Below are positions 61,801-64,000 of a stretch of DNA of 64,000 nt, piece after piece. The notes below the pieces were generated by a model that was not told the DNA's origin, ran no database searches, and was given only the letters and a program-made list of their open reading frames with translations. The stretch spans positions 31,458,276 through 31,522,275 of the forward strand of contig JAQNBH010000014.1 in assembly GCA_028752905.1 (NCBI GenBank), given 5' to 3'. Both the position numbers and the translations under genes were made by a program. How positions within the stretch are numbered: the first letter of the stretch is position 1; each line of letters opens with the position of its first letter. Source of the DNA: Cladorhizidae sp. MBARI D1340-BT2. Lineage: Eukaryota; Porifera; Demospongiae; Poecilosclerida; Cladorhizidae.

Positions 61801-64000
61801 GTGCCTTGCATTACCTTAGTAGTACAGACAACTAGAGGAGTAAGTCCCCTTACGTTTTCCTTCTCTCATTCCTCCTTTCATCTTCCTTCTATTCTTCCTC
61901 ACCTCTTCTCTCTCTCCTCACCCTCCTCTTCTTTGTCTCTCCTCTGCTCCTCCTCCTCTTACCTTCCTCCTCTCCCTCCTTCTTTCTCCGTCATCTTCTC
62001 CTCGTACTCACCTCCTCCTCCTCTCATTTCCTCCTCCTCCCACTCCCCCTTTCCCTGATGGGATATGGGATACAGAAGAAGAAGGCTGATGGTCCGACTG
62101 AGCCACAACAACCGGCCAAGAAGCATAAAGGTCCTTGCTCATCCGAGGCACTCGACAGCCAGCGCAGTTCTGCTGAACCATCTGTGGTGGTCTCTGATGC
62201 CATCCCCATGGGAACTCAGTCGGTGGATCCAGCCTTGCTCAAGGAAGAAATCAGCGCCCAGGGGGCAAAGGTCAAGGGCTTGAAAAGTGCTGGAGCAGAT
62301 AAGGTCAATTTAATTGAGTCATGTGACCTTTTGGGTGATGTGATGTCCTTTGAACATTATGTATGTGGCCTATCATATCATGATATGTCATGTGACCTTT
62401 TGTGTATGTCCTTTGAACATTATGCATGTGGCCTATCATATGATATGCCAGGTGACTTGTTTTGCAGGCTGTGATAGGTGAGGAGGTGAAGCAGCTGTTA
62501 GCTCTCAAGGCCAAGTATAAGGAACTAACAGGTGAGTGTTGACCAGTATATGTGTGGGGGAGTGGTTATGTGTATGGAGAGGTGTGTGGGTGATGATAAT
62601 AGTGTGTGTGATGTGTGGGTGATGATAATAGTGTGTGTGGTGTGTGTGATGATAATAGTGTGAGGTGTGTGGGTGATGATAATAGTGTGTGTGTGATGAT
62701 AATAGTGTGAGGTGTGTGTGTGATGATAATAGTGTGAGGTGTGTGGGTGATGATAATAGTGTGTGTGTGATGATAATAGTGTGAGGTGTGTGTGTGATGA
62801 TAATAGTGTGTGGTGTGTGTGTGATGATAATAGTGTGAGGTGTGTGTGTGATGATAATAGTGTGAGGTGTGTGTGTGATGATAATAGTGTGAGGTGTGTG
62901 GGTGATGATAATAGTGTGTGTGGTGTGTGTGATGATAATAGTGTGAGGTGTGGGGGTGATGATAATAGTGTGTGTGGTGTGTGTGATGATAATAGTGTGA
63001 GGTGTGTGGGTGATGATAATAGTGTGTGGTGTGTGGGTGATGATAATAGTGTGTGGTGTGTGTGTGATGATAATAGTGTGAGGTGTGTGTGTGATGATAA
63101 TAGTGTGAGGTGTGTGGGTGATGATAATAGTGTGTGTGGTGTGTGTGATGATAATAGTGTGAGGTGTGGGGGTGATGATAATAGTGTGTGTGGTGTGTGT
63201 GATGATAATAGTGTGTGGTGTGTGTGTGATGATAATAGTGTGAGGTGTGTGTGTGATGATAATAGTGTGAGGTGTGTGGGTGATGATAATAGTGTGAGGT
63301 GTGTGTGTGATGATAATAGTGTGAGGTGTGTGTGTGATGATAATAGTGTGAGGTGTGTGGGTGATGATAATAGTGTGTGTGGTGTGTGTGTGATGATAAT
63401 AGTGTGTGTGGTGTGTGTGTGATGATAATAGTGTGTGTGTGGTGTGTGTGTGATGATAATAGTGTGTGTGTGGTGTGTGTGTGATGATAATAGTGTGGTG
63501 TGTGGGTGATGATAATAGTGTGAGGTGTGTGTGTGATGATAATAGTGTGAGGTGTGTGTGTGATGATAATAGTGTGAGGTGTGTGTGTGATGATAATAGT
63601 GTGAGGTGTGTGGGTGATGATAATAGTGTGTGTGTGATGATAATAGTGTGAGGTGTGTGTGTGATGATAATAGTGTGTGTGGTGTGTGGGTGATGATAAT
63701 AGTGTGAGGTGTGTGTGTGATGATAATAGTGTGAGGTGTGTGGGTGATGATAAGTGTGTGTGGTGTGTGTGTGATGATAATAGTGTGTGTGTGGTGTGTG
63801 TGTGATGATAATAGTGTGTGTGTGGTGTGTGTGTGATGATAATAGTGTGGTGTGTGGGTGATGATAATAGTGTGTGGGGAGTGGTGTGTGTGATGATAAT
63901 AGTGTGTGTGTGGAGTGGTGTGATGGTGTGTGTTTCTTCAGGGAAGGATGTGGTTGGTGAAGGAGCTGGGAGAGCAAAAGGAAAAGCAAAGAAGGCCACT
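23677..64000 (+). CDS. EPRS1: Cytoplasmic glutamyl-prolyl-tRNA synthetase gene (EPRS-type), 5' two thirds in window (16 exons seen)
   Basis: Sixteen plus-strand exons join in consistent phase into 813 uninterrupted codons; individual exons are listed separately. Order: GST-like N domain (residues 1-154), linker (155-175), class I GluRS core with HIGH at 190-193 and the KMSKS equivalent LSKRK at 413-417, anticodon-binding beta-barrels (about 430-696), then a Lys-rich linker and the first WHEP domain (about 748-794). The protein charges tRNA-Glu in the cytosol and in animals forms part of the multi-synthetase complex through its GST-like domain. The prolyl half would lie beyond 64000, so a GluRS with WHEP but no ProRS is not formally excluded; the order and WHEP position favour EPRS. 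The start exon is missing: the first two bases of the exon at 23677 finish a split codon. All donors are GT and acceptors AG. Coding is about 6% of the span; the rest is tandem repeats and transposons. Confidence 0.93.
23815..24190. repeat. CTCCTC/CATCTC polypyrimidine repeat in EPRS intron
   Basis: Almost pure pyrimidine on the sense strand with sparse A (CACCTC, CATCTC trinucleotide units), ending 15 bases before the splice acceptor of the next exon. Pro-, Ser/Thr- and Glu-rich frames over it are artefacts. Confidence 0.93.
24205..24476 (+). CDS. EPRS1: EPRS exon B (GST-like domain)
   Basis: Acceptor CCCTCACAG, donor CGAG|GTGTGG. It encodes [14 protein letters not shown], then a segment with DHWLEHS and a C-terminal [18 protein letters not shown], the GST C-domain signature (SLADL-type) used for multi-synthetase complex assembly. 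Confidence 0.92.
24685..25285. repeat. 14-bp CTAGCCCTAGTCCA minisatellite
   Basis: About 40 imperfect units of CACTAGCCCTAGTC, with CCCCAACCCTAG variants. No coding content. Confidence 0.93.
25446..25552 (+). CDS. EPRS1: EPRS exon C (end of GST-like domain)
   Basis: Acceptor GTTGCAG, donor GAG|GTGTGT. It encodes [18 protein letters not shown] and ends [12 protein letters not shown]. The RWYDF block corresponds to the RWFGF block of animal EPRS at the end of the GST-like domain. Confidence 0.9.
25620..26290. repeat. About 53-bp minisatellite in EPRS intron
   Basis: Units contain GGCTGCTTATTCCTTAGCAA followed by CCATTTCCCTGGTTAGTTG. About 13 copies with length variants. Each unit carries a half X-box-like TTAGCAACC. 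Confidence 0.92.
26629..29915 (+). mobile_element. Dispersed element carrying a 34-bp minisatellite (forward copy)
   Basis: The non-repetitive left part (26629-26870, containing ATGTGACATAGTACC and GAAGTCATTTGTTGCC) and right part (29830-29915, containing ATGCAGCCTT and GATCTTTGTGC) both have inverted counterparts around the similar array at 60472-61447. The whole block therefore behaves as a dispersed unit and not just an array expanded in place. No open reading frame is supported. The exact ends are approximate. Confidence 0.7.
26866..29830. repeat. 34/35-bp minisatellite, about 86 copies
   Basis: Unit contains GACAACTGCAGTGTTATTCT followed by GGTAGAGTAGGTTA. GTAGG and GTAAGG variants alternate. 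Minor variants are shared between clusters (GAGAACTGCAGTATTATTCT recurs about six times), a sign of higher-order amplification. Confidence 0.96.
30048..30071. repeat. Poly-G run (24 nt)
   Basis: Uninterrupted G homopolymer, the longest in the window. Confidence 0.9.
30090..30680. mobile_element. Foldback repeat element with relatives at 36.3-36.7 kb
   Basis: The left part, read on the minus strand (30215-30095: GTGTCAAAAGAGAGCATACA, then AATCTATGGAGCTCC), is an inverted copy of the right part (30560-30660: GTCAAAAGAGAGCAGACAGA, then AATCTATGGAGCTCC). The plus-oriented section 30410-30660 also aligns with 36370-36610 (CTTCCTCTAGCCACT, TCAAAAGAGAGC, GGAGCTC). Confidence 0.65.
30900..31010. repeat. 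(CA)n-rich microsatellite
   Basis: CACACA runs with CACATGCACA and CACACACATGTGG interruptions, just before EPRS exon D. Confidence 0.88.
31087..31184 (+). CDS. EPRS1: EPRS exon D (linker and start of GluRS core)
   Basis: Acceptor CCTTGCAG, donor TCTGG|GTGAGT. It encodes [20 protein letters not shown] and then EASG, the highly conserved entry into the class I catalytic domain just before the HIGH motif. Confidence 0.96.
31490..31640. repeat. Relic block of the 36-bp minisatellite
   Basis: About four diverged units (GTGATCTAGTAGGAAGCACC and others) of the array found at 21661-23371, in the same orientation. Confidence 0.9.
31795..33245. repeat. 38-bp minisatellite in EPRS intron
   Basis: Unit contains CTCTAAAGGCCACACAAACT followed by AAACCTTCCCTGGGTGGT. 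About 38 copies. A stretch (about 32190-32450) recurs nearly unchanged at about 32510-32800, with the same TGGGTTGTC and GTGTTCCCTAAAAGCCACAAAC variants, so a block of some 300 bp was duplicated. Confidence 0.95.
33463..33589 (+). CDS. EPRS1: EPRS exon E (HIGH motif)
   Basis: Acceptor TGCTCAG, donor AAG|GTGACA. It encodes [17 protein letters not shown] and then [22 protein letters not shown] is the ATP-binding signature of class I synthetases and RFDDTNP contacts glutamate/tRNA in GluRS enzymes. The open frame runs on in both directions only through flanking repeats. Confidence 0.97.
33600..34175. repeat. 23-bp minisatellite with an inserted 71-bp duplication
   Basis: Unit ATGGGTGTGGTCCATCTCTA plus TAC. 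The array is split by two copies (33879-33949, 33950-34020) of a 71-bp unit starting GGTGGTTGGTGGAGTTCTC and a third truncated copy from 34021. Confidence 0.93.
34369..34561 (+). CDS. EPRS1: EPRS exon F (GluRS core)
   Basis: Acceptor ACTGTCAG, donor AACT|GTGAGT. It encodes [20 protein letters not shown] then [18 protein letters not shown], the connective part of the GluRS core. It ends one base into a codon, in phase with the exon at 41458. Confidence 0.96.
34685..35112. repeat. 23-bp GTCACGTGATTAAAGG minisatellite
   Basis: About 17 diverged units around TTAGTCACGTGATTAAAGG, many with CATGTG in place of CACGTG. Each unit carries an E-box. Confidence 0.9.
35255..35592. repeat. 21/22-bp GGTGATAGCAACCATATATC minisatellite
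   Basis: About 15 units with GATAGC, GATGGC and GATTAGC variants. A related single string (GGTAACCGTGTATCAGGTAA) is seen at 52651. Confidence 0.93.
35640..36150. other. EPRS intron sequence, no feature recognised
   Basis: Unique-looking sequence. A 101-codon minus-strand frame at 36044-35739 has no recognisable similarity and is not supported. Confidence 0.4.
36260..36990. mobile_element. Dispersed repeat element related to 30.1-30.7 kb
   Basis: It starts with a hairpin (arms 36260-36277 and 36291-36308, GGGTGCAAAATTGA type). The 36370-36610 section aligns with 30410-30660. A short partial copy of its end (AATCAATGGAGCTCTAAAG) follows at 36679. It holds no gene. Confidence 0.6.
37943..40372 (-). 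pseudogene. piggyBac transposase gene, broken
   Basis: The minus strand shows, in order: an acidic N-terminal exon from 40372 ([18 protein letters not shown]) to donor ATT|GTAAGT at 40204; an intron 40203-39935 ending CCTACAG; an Arg/Gly repeat region ([10 protein letters not shown] three times); then the DDE_Tnp_1_7 catalytic domain (39536-38688 and 38802-38242). Catalytic Asp candidates sit in [20 protein letters not shown] and GVDRADQ. A C-terminal Cys-rich domain (38197-37943, [19 protein letters not shown]) follows. The transposase excises and inserts at TTAA. Breaks: a shift near 39440, a one-base shift near 38808 before the second Asp, and a 71-bp tandem duplication (38199-38269 and 38270-38340) that throws the Cys-rich domain out of frame. 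The first exon also does not join in frame as it stands. The catalytic domain is otherwise well preserved, so decay is recent. Confidence 0.9.
38199..38340. repeat. 71-bp direct tandem duplication inside piggyBac
   Basis: Two identical adjacent copies starting GATTTAGCTAGAACAATCCT. As 71 is not a multiple of three, the reading frame shifts. Confidence 0.95.
40605..40910. other. EPRS intron flank of piggyBac
   Basis: It includes a short string (GAGGCTATCTTTTGAGAT at about 40690) shared with the 36.3-kb and 30.1-kb elements. No gene. Confidence 0.4.
40912..41440. repeat. About 45-bp GTCATGTGATATATAACCAT minisatellite
   Basis: Units contain GTCATGTGATATATAACCAT, then GGTCACATGACCTTTATG. About 11 copies of variable length. 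Each carries inverted CATGTGA/TCACATG strings and ends 18 bases before the acceptor of exon G. Confidence 0.93.
41458..41632 (+). CDS. EPRS1: EPRS exon G (GluRS core)
   Basis: Acceptor TGTGCAG, donor TACAA|GTCAGT. It encodes [14 protein letters not shown], then [20 protein letters not shown] and PHPRTGFKY, highly conserved core of eukaryotic GluRS/GlnRS-type enzymes. Confidence 0.97.
41690..44580. repeat. 2.9-kb CTTCTCCCTCCT polypyrimidine array in EPRS intron
   Basis: About 240 units of CTTCTCCCTCCT with CTC insertions and C/T substitutions. The sense strand is nearly free of purines over 2.9 kb (a single A near 42953). It ends about 20 bases before the acceptor of exon H. The open frames of about 1,000 codons on both strands (Ser-Pro-Ser-Ser, Leu-Phe-Ser-Leu and Arg-Glu-Lys-Arg-Arg repeats) come from a stop-free repeat and are not genes. 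Confidence 0.97.
44601..44834 (+). CDS. EPRS1: EPRS exon H (KMSKS equivalent)
   Basis: Acceptor CTCTCTCAG, donor GGATG|GTGAGT. It encodes [48 protein letters not shown] and ends VEQGIVSGW with the split Trp. LSKRK is the second ATP-binding signature of the class I core. Confidence 0.97.
45105..45380. repeat. 26-bp GTTGCACGTGCCCAATAGGA minisatellite
   Basis: About 10 units with a trailing TGCTGT. Each unit contains a CACGTG E-box next to CCAAT, with CACATG and CCAATTGG variants. Confidence 0.94.
45515..46735. repeat. 42-bp minisatellite with higher-order structure
   Basis: Unit contains CTTGGAGAGCAGCACAGGCA then CTTGTGCTTACCAGGAGTCA; about 27 copies. Three times (about 45644, 45968, 46659) the array is interrupted by the same non-unit segment AATGCCTTCATTTTTTTTAG plus GACGCTCAAGGATGG. 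Frames such as [12 protein letters not shown] repeats are artefacts. Confidence 0.94.
46771..46806. repeat. (CA)n microsatellite
   Basis: About 17 CA repeats. Confidence 0.92.
47188..47332 (+). CDS. EPRS1: EPRS exon I (end of catalytic core)
   Basis: Acceptor AACTGCAG, donor AAG|GTGAGG. It encodes [20 protein letters not shown] then [20 protein letters not shown], continuing directly from the KMSKS-equivalent exon. Confidence 0.97.
47600..47728. repeat. 36-bp GGCTGCACAGGAGTTAGAAC repeat
   Basis: About three and a half units, unrelated to the other 36-bp array. Confidence 0.9.
47740..49265. other. EPRS intron without recognised genes
   Basis: On the minus strand around 48290-48165 a short coiled-coil-like tail ([18 protein letters not shown]) could be the end of a decayed transposon-associated DNA-binding protein; unsupported otherwise. 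At 49190-49265 an imperfect hairpin (GGTTCATAATTGACG against CGTCATATTATGAACC) looks like a small MITE remnant. Confidence 0.4.
49425..49640. repeat. 33-bp GTCGCGTCAGTGTTGTGATA minisatellite
   Basis: Six to seven units with a trailing TTGGGAACGTGAA. CG-containing, unlike most arrays here. Confidence 0.94.
49935..50340. repeat. 124-bp tandem repeat, three copies
   Basis: Units share GTTAAAGCTACATCTTGGGG and GTGAGCTTCTTCCCCAGCTA at a 124-base period. The last copy degenerates after 50290. Confidence 0.9.
50606..50625. repeat. Poly-G run (20 nt)
   Basis: Uninterrupted G homopolymer in EPRS intron 9. Confidence 0.9.
50851..50961 (+). CDS. EPRS1: EPRS exon J (start of anticodon-binding domain)
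   Basis: Acceptor GTTGCCTAG, donor AAG|GTCACT. Its 37 codons start [18 protein letters not shown] and end [12 protein letters not shown], the first anticodon-binding barrel. Confidence 0.95.
50995..51880. repeat. 68-bp minisatellite in EPRS intron 10
   Basis: Units contain CACACTGGACCAACACCACA, TGGGTGGAGGCAGGTTGAAG and TAGGTTGACAATAGC; about 13 copies filling almost the whole intron. Confidence 0.95.
51949..52085 (+). CDS. EPRS1: EPRS exon K (anticodon-binding domain)
   Basis: Acceptor TTCTCTAG, donor GACCG|GTACGT. It encodes [20 protein letters not shown] then [18 protein letters not shown]. Confidence 0.95.
52086..53015. other. EPRS intron 11, first part
   Basis: No gene. It contains an X-box-like palindrome GGTTGCTTAGCAACC at 52994-53008 and related half-sites (TTGTTGCTTAGCAA at about 52680, TTGGTTGCTTAGAAAC at about 52820). 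Confidence 0.5.
53016..55360. repeat. 68-bp satellite split by an insertion (53079-54342)
   Basis: The main array (54343-55360) has about 15 units containing CCATAGCCAGCCATAGCTTC and CACACCTGCTCTGAGGAGTG. A single diverged unit lies at 53016-53078 on the far side of the insertion, ending at the same unit position where the array resumes. Confidence 0.92.
53079..54342. mobile_element. 1.26-kb foldback element inserted in the satellite
   Basis: Short terminal match: TAGGACATATA near the left end and TAGGACACACA read inverted from the right end. Internal inverted repeats GTAGCGGTCAAAAATAACTT (53328 on) and GTAGCGGCCAAAAATTACTT (inverted, ending 54324) extend for about 90 diverged bases. A further hairpin pairs 53127-53160 with 53297-53330 (CCACCTGGACAAATACCC). 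No coding capacity is recognised. Confidence 0.65.
55370..55760. other. EPRS intron 11 sequence
   Basis: It contains the recurring phrase GAGAATAATAGGTGA several times (55668-55745). No gene supported. Confidence 0.4.
55765..55905. repeat. 43-bp tandem repeat
   Basis: About three units containing CCCTTAGTCATAGACCAGGA and AGTCTCAGAGCAGGAAGTAG. Confidence 0.92.
56047..56493 (+). CDS. Open frame with three 36-residue repeats, unknown
   Basis: A 148-codon frame built around a 108-bp tandem repeat (56120-56440), each unit encoding [20 protein letters not shown] and then [15 protein letters not shown]. It lies on the same strand, 50-60 bases before the NLR relic, and the repeats resemble amphipathic helices with an acidic face. 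It may be a leftover upstream exon of the NLR gene, or only a coding-looking minisatellite. Substitutions between units are few, so codon-level selection cannot be judged. I do not recognise the family. Confidence 0.35.
   Translation: MQIIGNFHRSECHISYPGPCQAQLQANSGYLLHHESIGDCMDSVQGDMDDILATKEKVHSRLTVGNLLRHESIGDCMDSVQGDMDDILATKEKVHSRLTVGYLLHHESIGDCMDSVQGDMDDILVTKEKVRYQEVFGQHESEALVLVW
56530..57870 (+). pseudogene. NLR-type (NACHT + LRR) pseudogene in EPRS intron 11
   Basis: Plus-strand segments in changing frames match the NACHT module of STAND/NLR immune receptors. 56549-56830: [20 protein letters not shown] (strand and helix after Walker A), then [14 protein letters not shown] where Walker B (normally hydrophobics followed by DGLDE) should stand but has been cut out, then [12 protein letters not shown] at the sensor 1 position. 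56940-57200: [37 protein letters not shown] (winged helix). 57320-57520: [20 protein letters not shown], the conserved NACHT-to-LRR helix. 57560-57870: [19 protein letters not shown] and ALANGL, the first LRR-like repeats. At least four frameshifts and the loss of Walker B make it non-functional. No N-terminal effector domain is visible. Confidence 0.78.
57990..58600. other. EPRS intron 11, end of NLR relic to 30-bp array
   Basis: A loose repeat AAGTGTGCTAATAATAGATG occurs between 58140 and 58340. No gene. Confidence 0.5.
58675..59172. repeat. 30-bp minisatellite in EPRS intron 11
   Basis: Unit contains TTAATATAGGGAGTGCCAGC then ACACTCTCTG; about 17 copies. It ends 70 bases before exon L. 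Stop-free frames on both strands are artefacts. Confidence 0.95.
59242..59449 (+). CDS. EPRS1: EPRS exon L (anticodon-binding domain)
   Basis: Acceptor CCTCTGCAG, donor AAG|GTGAAG. It encodes [55 protein letters not shown] and ends VNRDSK. Confidence 0.97.
59505..60110. repeat. 19-bp CCACCATCACTCACCCTGT minisatellite
   Basis: About 31 units with CTCC variants, filling nearly all of intron 12. Pyrimidine-rich on the sense strand. Confidence 0.96.
60143..60340 (+). CDS. EPRS1: EPRS exon M (last GluRS barrel)
   Basis: Acceptor GCATTGCAG, donor AAG|GTGGGT. It encodes [35 protein letters not shown] and [19 protein letters not shown], the end of the GluRS half. Confidence 0.97.
60345..60440. repeat. 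GGGTTAAAGGGACCAAGTT short repeat
   Basis: About four irregular units right after exon M. Confidence 0.8.
60472..61447 (-). mobile_element. Dispersed element carrying the 34-bp minisatellite (inverted copy)
   Basis: This is the inverted counterpart of 26629-29915. It includes GGTACTATGTCACATGACTA at its outer end, CAACAAATGAAGTCAT, the array (60580-61070, about 15 units, some shortened) and GGCTGCATCTAACC plus GCACAAAGATC at the other end. It has about 170 extra bases (roughly 61265-61435) that the forward copy lacks. Confidence 0.7.
61524..61536. repeat. Poly-G run (13 nt)
   Basis: Uninterrupted G run in intron 13. Confidence 0.85.
61855..62056. repeat. CTCCTC polypyrimidine tract before exon N
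   Basis: Irregular TTCCTCCTCTC sequence, strongly pyrimidine on the sense strand, ending about 20 bases before the splice acceptor. Confidence 0.88.
62076..62303 (+). CDS. EPRS1: EPRS exon N (linker and first half of WHEP domain)
   Basis: Acceptor GGATACAG, donor AAG|GTCAAT. The Lys-rich linker ([19 protein letters not shown]) is followed by a polar stretch and the first WHEP helix ([20 protein letters not shown]). WHEP helices bind RNA and proteins in animal EPRS. Confidence 0.93.
62310..62460. repeat. Two-copy repeat in intron 14
   Basis: Two units of about 70 bases share GTCATGTGACCTTTTG, GTCCTTTGAACATTATG and GTGGCCTATCATAT. Confidence 0.85.
62468..62531 (+). CDS. EPRS1: EPRS exon O (second half of WHEP domain)
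   Basis: Acceptor TTTTGCAG, donor ACAG|GTGAGT. It encodes [19 protein letters not shown], the second WHEP helix. Confidence 0.95.
62560..63925. repeat. 26-bp TGATGATAATAGTGTGAGGT array
   Basis: About 50 units of GTGATGATAATAGTGTGTGG type with runs of TG, filling intron 15. Very long His/Thr frames on the minus strand (477 and 494 codons) are artefacts. Confidence 0.96.
63942..64000 (+). CDS. EPRS1: EPRS exon P (partial, runs off the window)
   Basis: Acceptor TTTCTTCAG. It encodes [19 protein letters not shown], the charged linker after the first WHEP domain. The prolyl-tRNA synthetase half is expected further downstream. Confidence 0.88.

Noticed and set aside
62505..63999. Two minus-strand frames of 477 and 494 codons rich in His/Thr/Ile
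   Set aside because: Produced by the 26-bp TGATGATAATAG array in intron 15 and overlapping real plus-strand exons; no non-repeat coding sequence.

Overview
The window is eukaryotic nuclear DNA from an animal: spliced genes with GT-AG introns, polyadenylation signals, an LTR retrotransposon, hAT and piggyBac transposons and many minisatellites. A sponge or another early-branching marine invertebrate is my best guess. It rests on the invertebrate-type element families, a NACHT/LRR immune-receptor relic and the very repeat-rich sequence, and the exact phylum is not proven by anything I can read here.

Layout. 1-2121: 3' part of a Ty3/gypsy retrotransposon (RNase H, integrase, polypurine tract, 3' LTR). 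2567-2627: a tiny foldback element. 3041-5420: the last two coding exons of EFCAB2/DRC8, a ciliary EF-hand protein, followed by a poly(A) signal. 6.2-8.0 kb: decayed retroelement pieces. 8.48-13.25 kb: a decayed hAT transposon split by a second, opposite-strand hAT at 10.62-12.32 kb. 16.71-20.12 kb: a terminal-inverted-repeat element carrying a broken gene of a poorly characterised family. 20.5-23.4 kb: three minisatellites.

23.68-64.0 kb: the 5' two thirds of a cytoplasmic bifunctional glutamyl-prolyl-tRNA synthetase (EPRS-type). Sixteen exons give 813 codons in one frame with matching splice phases: GST-like N domain, GluRS catalytic core with HIGH and LSKRK motifs, anticodon-binding domain and first WHEP domain. 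Exon 16 runs off the window. The first exon with the start codon was not found. About 2.4 kb of coding sequence is spread over 40 kb, and roughly half of that span is tandem repeat. All 15 introns carry repeat or low-complexity arrays, almost all with different units. One is a 2.9 kb polypyrimidine tract that abuts a splice acceptor.

The introns also hold a piggyBac element (37.2-40.6 kb), a foldback insertion inside a 68-bp satellite (53.1-54.3 kb), an NLR pseudogene (56.5-57.9 kb) and two inverted copies of an element carrying a 34-bp minisatellite. The long open frames over the arrays, up to about 1,020 codons, are by-products of stop-free repeats and not genes. The two host genes have unrelated jobs (axoneme and translation). 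Most of the interest lies in the mobile and repeated DNA around them.
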